64,000 nt of DNA from UBA7803 sp040219935 (lineage in GTDB: Bacteria > Pseudomonadota > Gammaproteobacteria > Pseudomonadales > Azotimanducaceae), in contig JAVJUA010000011.1 of NCBI GenBank assembly GCA_040219935.1, positions 186,001-250,000 of the forward strand, read 5' to 3'. The notes beneath the pieces are model-generated. The model did no database searches. It was not told the DNA's origin and saw nothing but the letters and a program-made list of their open reading frames with translations. The translations under genes were made by a program, and so were the position numbers. This document shows positions 44,600 through 52,940 of this stretch, one piece after another. Numbering within the stretch: position 1 is the stretch's first letter; each line of letters begins with the position of its first letter.

Positions 44600-45325
44600 G
44601 TGGCCGATAAAGATCGCGACGACGATCGCAGCACTCAGGATGTCCGAATCGCGGACGCATTGACCTACGACATCATCACCTGGCGAATCGAGCCCGGGGA
44701 ATGGATCCGCGAGCGGTCCATCGCCGAACGCTTCGACGTCTCACACGGCCCGGTTCGCGAGGCATTCCGCCGGCTGCAGCGAGAGGGCTTCGTCGAGGTC
44801 GTTCCCTGGCGGGGCGCCAGGGTGATCGAGCTGGATGTGGATCGAGCCCGCCAGGTGCTCGAGACCTGGAAGCACCTGTTCGGCGTGGTCTGCGGGCTCG
44901 CGGCACAACGCCTGCCCGCAGCAGACCACGAACTGTTGATGCAGCTGATCGTTGGTTACGAAGCCGTGGTTCGCGTCACCAACGACCCTGTCGAGCACGT
45001 GCGCACCTCGAATCGCGTCGGTCAGTTCATCAGCGAACGCTGTGGCAACCCCATGCTCGCGGACATCCTCTTCAGGGTGGCGTTGCATGCCCGATGGCAC
45101 TACCCGCTGCTGCGCAGAACGCACGCGGACAAGGTCAATCCGCAGGCCGGGCTGCATTCCGCCCGGATCTTCCGCCAGACCGCGGAAGCCATCGTCGCCG
45201 GCGATGCCGTCACAGCAGAAAGCCGGGCCCAGGAGCTTCTTTCGGTCGCGGAAGTGCCGTTCGCCCAGGCCGTAGCCCAGCATCTCGAGGAGCGTCGGCG
45301 CCGCCAGCCCCCATCTCCGATTTGA
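44600..45325 (+). CDS. GntR family transcriptional regulator
   Basis: 241 residues. A GntR winged helix domain (about 12-80; IADALTYDIITWRIEPGEWIRERSIAERFDVSHGPVREAFRRLQREGFVEVVPWRGARV) and an all-helical FCD-type effector domain (about 95-225) place it in the FadR/FCD group. GGGAGG lies 5 nt before the GTG at 44600; a longer form from the ATG at 44558 would put its start inside the -10/operator. It sits between the divergent dioxygenase and the TonB receptor, all three with the same palindrome upstream, so it is the likely regulator of this cluster. The effector is unknown. Confidence 0.88.
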   Translation: MADKDRDDDRSTQDVRIADALTYDIITWRIEPGEWIRERSIAERFDVSHGPVREAFRRLQREGFVEVVPWRGARVIELDVDRARQVLETWKHLFGVVCGLAAQRLPAADHELLMQLIVGYEAVVRVTNDPVEHVRTSNRVGQFISERCGNPMLADILFRVALHARWHYPLLRRTHADKVNPQAGLHSARIFRQTAEAIVAGDAVTAESRAQELLSVAEVPFAQAVAQHLEERRRRQPPSPI

Positions 45326-45350
45326 ATTATCAATAATCTGATGAAATACT
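45322..45350 (+). promoter_or_regulatory. TonB-receptor promoter with GntR operator copy 3
   Basis: ATTATCAATAAT (45326-45337) begins just after the gntR stop codon. It lies inside the promoter TTGAAT (45322-45327), 17-nt spacer, AATACT (45345-45350). The leader to the ATG at 45386 is about 30 nt. Confidence 0.6.
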
Positions 45351-45385
45351 CCCCCGGTCCGGTCGGAAAACCAGGGGAGAGACCT

Positions 45386-47638
45386 ATGTGGTGCTGGAAG
45401 AAACTTCTGCCTGTAGCGCTCGCCATGCCCATCGGCATGGCCCAGGCAGAGCAGGCTAACGACGCCCGCGCGCTCGAGGAGATCGTCGTAACCGCCCAGA
45501 AGCGGCAACAGAGCATCCTCGACGTAGGCATCGACGTGACCGCGCTCGATGCGGCGACCATCGACGAGGGACGGGTGCTGAAGATGCGCGACCTGGAAGC
45601 TCACGTGCCGAACCTGAACATCCGCGAGAACGCCCCGGGCATCCGGCCGGTGATCACCATCCGCGGCGTCGGTCTCAACGACTTCAGCGCCACCAACAAC
45701 CCGAGCGCCGGGGTCTACATCGACGAGGTGTTCCTGTCCTCCCTAGTCCTGATGGCGTTCGACTTCTTCGACCTGGAGCGCATCGAGGTTCTGAAGGGCC
45801 CTCAAGGCACCCTCTATGGCCGCAACTCCACGGCCGGAGCCATCAACTTCTTCACCGCCAGGCCGGCAATGGGAGAGCATGGCTTCGAGCTGGCGACGAG
45901 CTACGGCAACTTCGACACGTGGGAAGTGGAGGCTGCCGGAAACGTCGCGCTGAGCGATTCGGTTTCGGCTCGAATGAGCGCGAAGACCATCCAGCAGAAA
46001 AAGGGGTTTTACTACAATCGCACCATCGACGACGACATCGGCGACCGGGATGTCGTCATGTGGCGGGCCCAGCTTCGCTGGAACCCCAGCGACGATGTCG
46101 ACGTCAACCTCAAGGTGATGGGTGGCGAAGAAGACTCGACGCTGGGCCAGGGCGCATTCTTCGGCGCCCGGGACTTCGGAAACGCCCCCTCGTTCGCCTG
46201 TGCGGCGATCGCCCGTGGCGCCACGGACCCGAACTGCACCGACTTCTTCGGCTACAGCGATCCGGACGGCGACCCATTCAAGGGCGACTGGGCCGAGCAG
46301 GCCTTCTACGACGCGGATCAGTATGGCGCCACGCTGACGGTCAATCTGGGTATGTGGGACTTCGCCGAGCTCACGTCTGTGACCGGCTATCTGGAGGCCG
46401 ACCAGGCCGCCTACCAGGATCTGGACGCTACCCCGCGGGTGCAGGGCGAGTTCATCCCCACCACCGACATCGAGCAGTTTTCCCAGGAGCTGCGCCTGAC
46501 CGGCACCACCGCCGGCGGCAGCAACTGGATTCTCGGCGCGGTGTACTCCAATGACGAGATCGAAGTCGGATCGACCGGCTTCTTCAACGCGCTGTTCAGA
46601 ACGCAGACCGACGGATTCGGCGATCAGGACACGGAGTCGGCGGCCATATTCGGCCACGCCGAGCTGCCGCTGACCGATTCGCTGAGCGTCGTCACCGGGT
46701 TGCGTTACACCTGGGAGGAAAAGTCCTATCGGGCCCAGGTGCGCGACACCAACCCGACCGGCACGAGCTGCCTGCTGAGCCTCACCTGCACGCCGGGACC
46801 GACGCCGCCGGTGACCCTGGCGTCGGCGGACAGCAGCATCGACGATAAAAACTGGTCTTGGAAGCTCGGGCTCGAGTGGACACCGACGCCGCGCTCGCTC
46901 GCCTACGCCAGCGTGTCACGGGGCAACAAGTCGGGCGGCTACTTCTTCGGCTTCACCACCAGCAGCACCGCATTCGAGCCCTATGAGCCGGAACGCCTGA
47001 TCGCATACGAGATCGGCGGCAAGCTGCGCACTGCCGATGGCACCCTGCAACTCGGCGCCAGCGCCTTCTACTACGACTACTCGGACGTTCAGACCTTCAT
47101 CCGCGACACGTCCAGCGTCGTGGCCGCACAGCGTCTGGGCAACGTCGACGAGGCCGAGCTGTACGGGGCCGACCTGCAGGCCGCCTGGCAGCCACCGATG
47201 ATTCCCGGGCTGACGCTGAAGTTCGGGGTCGGGCTGCTGGAGACGGAGCTCGGCGGCTACACGGCCCTTACCGGCCCGGTGTCGCGCGGCAATGAGCTTC
47301 CCAACGCGCCGAGCGTGACGGTCAACGCTCTGGCTCGATACGAGCGCGCCGTGGCCAACAGCTATCGACTGGCACTGCAGATCGACGGCAATCATGCGGG
47401 CGCAACCTACAAAGACGCCGGCAATGACCCCCTCATCAAAGGGGAAGCCTATGAGATCTGGAACGCGCGAGCAGAGCTGGCACCCATGGACGGCAACTGG
47501 GCGCTATCCGTGTGGGGACGGAACGTGTTCGACGAAGTCTACCGGGTGCAGGGCGTGAGCCTGATCGGTCTCGGGTTCGGCTACTTCAACTACAACTCGC
47601 CGCGGACTTACGGCGCCACCCTTTCCCTCAGCTTCTGA
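45386..47638 (+). CDS. TonB-dependent outer membrane receptor (GntR-controlled locus)
   Basis: 750 residues. Signal peptide (MWCWKKLLPVALAMPIGMAQA), TonB box EEIVVTA (about 28-34), plug domain with IRGVGLNDFSATNNPSAGVYIDEVF and ERIEVLKGPQGTLYGRNSTAGAINFFTARP, then a beta-barrel ending in a terminal Phe (SLSF) as needed for outer-membrane insertion. It resembles receptors of marine proteobacteria that take up organic substrates. GGGGAG precedes the ATG at 45386. The serine hydrolase gene begins 8 nt after its stop; the two share the promoter at 45322-45350. Confidence 0.9.
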   Translation: MWCWKKLLPVALAMPIGMAQAEQANDARALEEIVVTAQKRQQSILDVGIDVTALDAATIDEGRVLKMRDLEAHVPNLNIRENAPGIRPVITIRGVGLNDFSATNNPSAGVYIDEVFLSSLVLMAFDFFDLERIEVLKGPQGTLYGRNSTAGAINFFTARPAMGEHGFELATSYGNFDTWEVEAAGNVALSDSVSARMSAKTIQQKKGFYYNRTIDDDIGDRDVVMWRAQLRWNPSDDVDVNLKVMGGEEDSTLGQGAFFGARDFGNAPSFACAAIARGATDPNCTDFFGYSDPDGDPFKGDWAEQAFYDADQYGATLTVNLGMWDFAELTSVTGYLEADQAAYQDLDATPRVQGEFIPTTDIEQFSQELRLTGTTAGGSNWILGAVYSNDEIEVGSTGFFNALFRTQTDGFGDQDTESAAIFGHAELPLTDSLSVVTGLRYTWEEKSYRAQVRDTNPTGTSCLLSLTCTPGPTPPVTLASADSSIDDKNWSWKLGLEWTPTPRSLAYASVSRGNKSGGYFFGFTTSSTAFEPYEPERLIAYEIGGKLRTADGTLQLGASAFYYDYSDVQTFIRDTSSVVAAQRLGNVDEAELYGADLQAAWQPPMIPGLTLKFGVGLLETELGGYTALTGPVSRGNELPNAPSVTVNALARYERAVANSYRLALQIDGNHAGATYKDAGNDPLIKGEAYEIWNARAELAPMDGNWALSVWGRNVFDEVYRVQGVSLIGLGFGYFNYNSPRTYGATLSLSF

Positions 47639-47646
47639 GGGAAAGG

Positions 47647-48900
47647 ATGATTCGCCGCCGCGCACTGATCACGGCCGCTCCCGCAGCGGCCCTAGCCGCT
47701 GCCGCCTGCTCGCGCCTTGCGGGGCCTGCGGCAGCGACCGCCGGCGTCTCTGAACTGCTGGAAGACCTGGTCGGGTCGCGACGTCTGCCGTGCGCCGCCT
47801 TGATCGCATCACGCAACGGTCAGACGCTGGTGCGGAGCATTCACGGCCACCGCGACCTGGAGATGGGCGACCCCGCAGACCGCGACACCATCTACCACAT
47901 CTACTCCATGACCAAGCCGGTCGCGGCGGCCGGCCTGCTGACCCTGCGGGACACTGGCGACGTTGGCCTGGACGATGCTGTGGCCGACTACGTGCCCGAG
48001 CTGTCCGCCCTGCAGGTATTGCTTGCGGACGGCACGACCACCGCAGCACAACCGATGACCATTCGCCATCTGCTGACCCACACGTCGGGCCTCGGCACCA
48101 GCTTCGATCCGCGGTCGCCGGTCGCAGCACACTACCGGGAGGCCGGCCTGATCGGCGGTTCCTGGTATCACGACCCGGACATCGACGGTCTGGCTGGCAT
48201 GGCCCAGCGCCTGGCAGGTGTCCCTCTCGCCTTTCAGCCCGGGGAGCGCTGGCTCTACAGCATGGGGCTGGACGTCGCCGGCCTCGTCTGCGAGCGCATT
48301 TCCGGCCGCAGCCTGGACGTATTCCTGCGCGAGCGTCTCTTCGAGCCCCTGGGCATGATCGATACCGGGTTTCATGTGCCGCCGAACGCCGCTGGGCGCC
48401 TGGCATCCGTCTACGGACCCGACACCGGCGGGCTCACCAGGGTGATCGATGCTGCATCGTCGCCCTGGCTCCGCCACCCAACGGCGCCGTCCGGCGGCGG
48501 CGGACTGGTTTCGACCCTGCACGACTACCATCGGTTTGCGCGCATGCTGGCGAGCGGCGGCGCCTCGGTGCTGTCTGCGGAGTCCGTACGCCTGATGCTG
48601 ACGAATCAGCTCAGCCCGAAGCAGACTCGCGGCCTGGAGGCCGCCGCCGCGTTCGGCTTCGGAGGCTCCGGCGGCGGGCTCGGGTTCGGGCTGGGCGGCG
48701 CCGTTCTGGTCGACCCGCAGGCATCAGGCACCCCCGGGCGGCGCGGCGAGTTCGGGTGGGGCGGCGCTGCCAGCACGACTTTCTGGGTTGATCCGGCGCG
48801 CGGCGACGCCGTGGTCTTCATGACCCAACTCCTGCCCAGCAACACGATTCCCATGCGGGATCTGCTGAAGCAGAGGCTGGCCGCCGCGGGAGTAGCCTGA
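47647..48900 (+). CDS. serine beta-lactamase-like hydrolase (family VIII esterase type)
   Basis: 417 residues. The N-terminus MIRRRALITAAPAAALAAAAC with a Cys at about 21 suggests a lipoprotein, possibly exported by Tat. The S-x-x-K motif is SMTK in YHIYSMTKPV (about 86-95), the second motif Y-S-x is YSMG (about 205), and GWGG near 375 takes the K-T-G place, as in EstB-like esterases and 6-aminohexanoate-dimer hydrolase relatives. It would hydrolyse an ester or amide at the periplasm face. In operon with the TonB receptor. The substrate of the pair is unknown. Confidence 0.85.
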   Translation: MIRRRALITAAPAAALAAAACSRLAGPAAATAGVSELLEDLVGSRRLPCAALIASRNGQTLVRSIHGHRDLEMGDPADRDTIYHIYSMTKPVAAAGLLTLRDTGDVGLDDAVADYVPELSALQVLLADGTTTAAQPMTIRHLLTHTSGLGTSFDPRSPVAAHYREAGLIGGSWYHDPDIDGLAGMAQRLAGVPLAFQPGERWLYSMGLDVAGLVCERISGRSLDVFLRERLFEPLGMIDTGFHVPPNAAGRLASVYGPDTGGLTRVIDAASSPWLRHPTAPSGGGGLVSTLHDYHRFARMLASGGASVLSAESVRLMLTNQLSPKQTRGLEAAAAFGFGGSGGGLGFGLGGAVLVDPQASGTPGRRGEFGWGGAASTTFWVDPARGDAVVFMTQLLPSNTIPMRDLLKQRLAAAGVA

Positions 48901-48928
48901 CGCCAGGCATTCAGGCCGGCTTCCCGGA

Positions 48929-49397
48929 TCACCGAGGCGAGTGAACTAGCCGGTCGTCGTGGCGCCGCCAGTCGCGCCACGCTTCCGCCAGCACCTGGCG
49001 TGCCGAGTGCAGGAACAGCAACGCGATTGCCACGCCGACCAGCACGTCCGGCCACAGCGTGCCGCTGAGCGCCACCAGGCCGGCAGCGCCGAGCACGCTG
49101 GTGTTGGCAATCAGGTCGTTGCGAGAGCACAGCCATGGCCGCACCCTTCAGCAGCGCCACTCCGGCACGGGTGCGCTCGCTGCGGTGCAGTGCGTACAGC
49201 GTCACCGCGTAGACCGAGGCGTCTCCGAGCATGTCCAGCGAATCGCCCAGCAGCGCGGTGGACCGCGCCAGCCAGCCACTGGCAAATTCGACGAAGAACA
49301 TAACCAGATTGATCGTGAGCACGACGACCAGCACGCGGCCCTGACGCTCGCGCAGAGCGGCCATTTCATTGCCTTTACCTTCGCAGCAGTGGTCCAT
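48929..49397 (-). pseudogene. CDF family cation efflux transporter with internal deletion and frameshift
   Basis: The N-terminal part (from 49397) reads GRVLVVVLTINLVMFFVEFASGWLARSTALLGDSLDMLGDAS, then LLKGAAMA, helices 1-2 of a CDF transporter. From 49135 the sequence continues in another frame as WLCSRNDLIANTSVLGAAGLVALSGTLWPDVLVGVAIALLFLHS, the later helices. About 55 residues of a usual 205-210-residue protein, covering helices 3-4, are missing at the joint (49133-49136, ATGG shared). The product is surely not functional. The N-terminal MDHCCEG is normal for the family. Its metal-type promoter is intact (see 49428-49458). Confidence 0.8.
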
Positions 49398-49427
49398 ACG
49401 AATCCGCGATGACCAGCGTCCGCGCTC

Positions 49428-49458
49428 AGTATCACCCTTGTATTCGCTTCAGGGTCAA
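49428..49458 (-). promoter_or_regulatory. MerR-type promoter (19-bp spacer) of the broken CDF gene
   Basis: Reading the minus strand: TTGACC (49458-49453), a 19-nt spacer, then GATACT (49433-49428). An over-long 19-bp spacer with a dyad (ACCCT at 49455-49451, AGGGT at 49438-49434) is the hallmark of MerR-family activation (CadR/ZntR/PbrR). No merR gene is in the window; it must act from elsewhere, or was lost. Confidence 0.7.
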
Positions 49459-49734
49459 GCCCGCAACCACCCGATGGGTAGCCACGAGCATGGACGAGCG
49501 CCAGAGATCTGGCCCTGTTCATCTGCCGCAGCCGGGACCTGGGGTTCAGCCTCTAGGATGTTCGGGAGCCGCAGGCCAACGGTCCACGCCGAACTTAGCC
49601 CCGCACCGCAACAAAATGAAGATTCTATGGAACGTGAAATCCTAACAGCTTGAAAGCAGACCGAATTCGTCTCGCGAGCGAATTGTCATACGATTTCCAG
49701 GGTTTTCAGCGGGGAGTTTTCGGTTATAGTGAGC

Positions 49735-49818
49735 GCCTCACTAGCCGGCGCTGTATGTACATACAGTGTCATTCTCCTCGGCAGGGCGAAAGCACGACAT
49801 CGGCCCGGCTAGTGAGGC
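49735..49818. repeat. 84-bp inverted-repeat element containing a LexA-type palindrome
   Basis: GCCTCACTAGCCGG (49735-49748) and CCGGCTAGTGAGGC (49805-49818) are exact 14-bp inverse complements. Inside, CTGTATGTACATACAG (49751-49766) is a perfect palindrome fitting the SOS box CTGT-N8-ACAG. Upstream is a -10-like TATAGT (49725-49730). No open frame follows on either strand. The gap 49398-49843 otherwise holds the MerR-type promoter and less GC-rich sequence, with no gene I can support. Confidence 0.55.
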
Positions 49819-49843
49819 CAACCCTTCCCAGATCCAGATTCCT

Positions 49844-50995
49844 TCAAGATTTCGGCTGGCTGCCGAGCACCACGCAGCCGCTGGCGCCGAACATGCCGCC
49901 AACGCCCAGGCACACCGATATTTCTGCACCCGGCACCTGCGCCGGGGCGTTGCCGCGAAGCTGGCGCACGCTCTCCTGCAGCGCGTACATGCCGTACATA
50001 CCGGAGTGCATGTACGACAGCCCGCCGCCGTTGGTGTTGAGGGGCAGGCGGCCGCCGGGCGCGGTGTTGCCCTCCTCGATGAAGGCGCCGGCTTCGCCGC
50101 GGGCGCAGAAGCCCAGATCCTCGAGGCCGTAGATGGGCAGATGGGCGAAGGCGTCGTAGATCATCAGGTGATCGACGTCGGCGTGGCGGATGCCGGCATC
50201 GGCCATGGCCCGCGGCCCGGCAACGGCGAAGGCGCGCGAGCTGGTGAGATCGGCCATCTGGCTGATCATGGGCGTCTCGACGCTCTCACCGCTACCGAGA
50301 ACGTAGACCGGCGGCTGCGGAAAGTCGCCGGCGCGATCGGCGGTGGTGAGGATCAGAGCGCCGCCGCCGTCGGTGACCAGGCAGCACTCCAGCAGGTGGA
50401 AAGGGTAGGCGATCAGGCGCGAGCTCAGCACGTCGTCGACCGTGATGGGGTCGCGGAAGCTGGCGCGCGGGTTCATGCCCGCCCACTGCCGCTGCACCAC
50501 GGCCACCATGGCGAGCTGCTCGTGGGTCAGCCCGTAGGTCTTCATGTAGCGCAGCACGGGCAGCGTGAACAGCGTCGGCGGCCCCAGGATGCCGAACGGG
50601 GCTTCGAACTGGCCCTGCAGCGAGGCGGGGTCGATGCGCCGGCCGCCGCGGCCGATGCCGGAGCGGCCGCTCTCGCCGTGGGTGATCAGCACGGTGCGGC
50701 ACTGGCCGGTCAGCAGCGCGGCCAGGGCGTGGCGCACGTGCAGCATGAACGAGCAGCCGCCCACCGCGGTGCCGTCCACCCAGGTCGGCGTGATGCCGAG
50801 GTAGTGAGCCACGGCGGTGGGCGATTCTCCCGCGGTGGCCACGCCGTCGATGTCGGCCGGGGTGAGCCCGGCATCGGCCATGGCGTTCAGCGCCGCGTCG
50901 GCGTGCAGCCCGAGCTGGCTCAGATGCGGGATGACGCCGAGCTCGGTGGTCTCGGCGGCACCGACGATGGCCACCTGCTGATCGAGCCGCGTCAC
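49844..50995 (-). CDS. thiolase-fold protein lacking the acyl-cysteine (lipid-transfer/Ltp type)
   Basis: 383 residues, GTG start overlapping the DUF35 stop (GTGA). The fold is thiolase-like (VAIVGAAETTELG at the start; C-terminal NTNGGGLSYMHSGMYGMYALQE), but where thiolases have the acyl-accepting Cys, here residues 73-81 read VDGTAVGGC, with Ala at the aligned position and a Cys four residues on. The GHP motif is replaced by MHSG. Cys-less thiolase homologues paired with DUF35 proteins are retro-aldolases of steroid and acyl-CoA side-chain degradation (Ltp2-ChsH2), which I take as the best guess. Confidence 0.8.
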   Translation of the reverse strand: MTRLDQQVAIVGAAETTELGVIPHLSQLGLHADAALNAMADAGLTPADIDGVATAGESPTAVAHYLGITPTWVDGTAVGGCSFMLHVRHALAALLTGQCRTVLITHGESGRSGIGRGGRRIDPASLQGQFEAPFGILGPPTLFTLPVLRYMKTYGLTHEQLAMVAVVQRQWAGMNPRASFRDPITVDDVLSSRLIAYPFHLLECCLVTDGGGALILTTADRAGDFPQPPVYVLGSGESVETPMISQMADLTSSRAFAVAGPRAMADAGIRHADVDHLMIYDAFAHLPIYGLEDLGFCARGEAGAFIEEGNTAPGGRLPLNTNGGGLSYMHSGMYGMYALQESVRQLRGNAPAQVPGAEISVCLGVGGMFGASGCVVLGSQPKS

Positions 50996-51411
50996 GACCG
51001 CGCCTCCGCGGCGGCCGGGCGGAACAGCGGCAGACTGATCTCGTCGCTCTGCGGCACGAACACCACCTCCAGCGGCATGTCCAGCACCAGGGCTTCCGGT
51101 GTCTGATCGCAGTCGACGATGTTGGTCATCAGCCGCGGCCCCTCTTCCAGCGCCACCAGGGCAATGGCGTAGGGGCCGTCGAAGGCCGGATGCGACCGGT
51201 GATTGATCACGTAGCTGTCGAGGCGGCCGCGGCCGCTGGCGACGAACACGGTCACCGAGCGCGACGCGCAAGCCGGACAGAACGGCCGCGGCGGAAAGAT
51301 CACCGTGCGGCAGTCGTCGCAGCGCTGCAGCCTGAGCTCGCCCTGGCGAGCGCCCTCCCAGTAGTGGGCGGTTTCAGGTGTGGGCACGGGCAGCGGCCGG
51401 CGGTCGGACAT
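50992..51411 (-). CDS. DUF35 OB-fold protein with zinc ribbon
   Basis: 139 residues. HYWEGARQGELRLQRCDDCRTVIFPPRPFCPAC has the rubredoxin-like zinc ribbon CxxC-x12-CxxC (about 31-49), followed by an OB-fold (YVINHRSHPAFDGPYAIALVALEEGPRLMTNIV). DUF35 proteins bind thiolase-like enzymes and present acyl-CoA. The gene overlaps the thiolase start by 4 nt, so the two products are probably made in equal amounts as a complex. Confidence 0.9.
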   Translation of the reverse strand: MSDRRPLPVPTPETAHYWEGARQGELRLQRCDDCRTVIFPPRPFCPACASRSVTVFVASGRGRLDSYVINHRSHPAFDGPYAIALVALEEGPRLMTNIVDCDQTPEALVLDMPLEVVFVPQSDEISLPLFRPAAAEARS

Positions 51412-51485
51412 GGCGCTCTCCTGAACGGATGCGGTGACCGGCCGAGTATGTCAGAGCCAGGCGCGGCCCCAAAGCCGCGCCCGAA

Positions 51486-52298
51486 TCACACCGCCGGCAG
51501 CCGGTCCTGCCAGGGATAGGCCCGATCGGCGACGGCGATGAACTCCGGGTTCAGGAACGACTCCTTGGCGTTGTAGGTGACCGGCTCACCGTCCACCGCC
51601 CAGACGCCGCCGCCGGCGGCTTCCAGCACCGCATGGGCGGCGCCGATGTCCCACTCCGAGGTGGGGCCGAGGCGCGGGTACAGGTCGGCCCGCCCCTCCG
51701 CCAGGATGCAGAGCTTGAGCGAGCTGCCCACCGGCGTGCGCGATACCTCGGGAAACACGGCCTCCAGACGGCTCATGTAGCTTTCCAGGCGCTCGCCGCC
51801 GTGGCTGCGGCTGGCCACCACCACCACGGGGGCGCCATCGCGCATGGGCCGGCCGCGCAGCATCTGCACGCCATCGGCGCCATGCCGCTCGGCCTGGCCG
51901 GCGTGAACGTCGCCGGTGTAGACCAGCCCCTGCACCGGCACCCCCACCACGCCGAGCACGGGCCGGTGATCCTCGATCAGGGCGATGTTGACCGTGAACT
52001 CGCCGTTGCGGTTGACGAACTCCTTGGTGCCATCCAACGGGTCCACCAGCCAGTAGCGCGACCAGGCGCGGCGGGTGGCGAAGTCGGGCGGCGCCGACTC
52101 CTCGGAGATCACCGGCCAGTCGGGGGTGAGCGCCGTGAGCCCGGCGACGATCACCCGATGGGCGGCCATGTCGGCCTTGGTGAGCGGCGACTCGTCGTCC
52201 TTGGTCTCGACCTCGAAGTCGGTGCGGTACACCGCGAGAATCGCCTCGCCGGCGCGGCGGACGATGTCGATCAGCGGTTCCAGAAGGTGGCCGTGCAT
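51486..52298 (-). CDS. cysQ: 3'(2'),5'-bisphosphate nucleotidase
   Basis: 270 residues of the inositol monophosphatase fold. The metal-binding motifs are SEESA (about 67-71), WLVDPLDGTKEFVNRNGEFTVNIALIE (about 86-112; DPLDGT) and EWDIGAAHAVLEAAGG (about 210-225). The sequence order and KEF after DGT identify CysQ, which removes 3'-phosphoadenosine-5'-phosphate in sulfur assimilation. It is 32 nt downstream of nudE on the same strand. Start at 52298, the first ATG of the family-like region. Confidence 0.9.
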   Translation of the reverse strand: MHGHLLEPLIDIVRRAGEAILAVYRTDFEVETKDDESPLTKADMAAHRVIVAGLTALTPDWPVISEESAPPDFATRRAWSRYWLVDPLDGTKEFVNRNGEFTVNIALIEDHRPVLGVVGVPVQGLVYTGDVHAGQAERHGADGVQMLRGRPMRDGAPVVVVASRSHGGERLESYMSRLEAVFPEVSRTPVGSSLKLCILAEGRADLYPRLGPTSEWDIGAAHAVLEAAGGGVWAVDGEPVTYNAKESFLNPEFIAVADRAYPWQDRLPAV

Positions 52299-52330
52299 GC
52301 GCTGTTCCCAGGCTTCGAGGAGGCCGGACC

Positions 52331-52870
52331 TTAACCGTTCAGGAACGGCCGCGCCAGGCACACGGCGGCGATGGCGCGCGCCTCCCGGAACTCCTCGCCG
52401 TGCACCAGCTCGTCGATGCGCGCAATCGGCCAGGGCACCAGCTCCGGCGGCTCCGGCTCGTCGGCCGGCAGCGGCGACGGATACAGGTCTCTGGCCAGCA
52501 CCACGTTGATGGTGAAGCCCATGTGCCCAGGCGCCAGGTTCAATCGCTTCAGGAACTTGAGCTCGCGGGCGGCGAAGCCGATCTCCTCGCGCAGCTCGCG
52601 GTTGGCCGCCTCCTCCAGCGACTCGCCCGGGTCGGCGGCCCCCTTCACCAGGGTGAGCTGCATCTCGTGGAAGCCGGCGCAGTACTCGCGAATCAGCAGC
52701 AGCTCGCCCCGGTCGTTCACGGGCACCACCATGACCGCCGGCAGGCCGCCGCCCGGCATGCGCTCGTAGGTGCGCTCGACGCCGTTGCCGAAGCGCAGAT
52801 CGATCTCCTCGATGCGGAAAAAGCGGCTGCGGGCCAGTTGCCGCACGGCCAGAATGTCGGGAACCCCCAA
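52331..52870 (-). CDS. nudE: ADP compounds hydrolase NudE
   Basis: 179 residues with a Nudix box GAADPGESLEEAANRELREEIG (about 76-97; G-x5-E-x7-REUxEExG). VPVNDRGELLLIREYCAGFHEMQLTLVKG before the box is typical of NudE, which hydrolyses Ap3A, ADP-ribose and NADH. TTG start with GAGG 6 nt upstream; no in-frame ATG precedes the box closely. Divergent from yrfG, as in E. coli. It continues into cysQ. Confidence 0.85.
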   Translation of the reverse strand: MGVPDILAVRQLARSRFFRIEEIDLRFGNGVERTYERMPGGGLPAVMVVPVNDRGELLLIREYCAGFHEMQLTLVKGAADPGESLEEAANRELREEIGFAARELKFLKRLNLAPGHMGFTINVVLARDLYPSPLPADEPEPPELVPWPIARIDELVHGEEFREARAIAAVCLARPFLNG

Positions 52871-52940
52871 GGCACACCTCGTGTCTACGACGAACGCGTT
52901 ATCATAGCCGCATGCATCGCATCACCTCACCCACACACCC

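Noticed and set aside
49650..50132. Open frame on the plus strand beginning near the LexA-type site
   Set aside because: It would be the only candidate SOS-controlled gene, but most of it is antisense to the thiolase gene, with Pro/Arg/Ser-rich sequence and no ribosome site.
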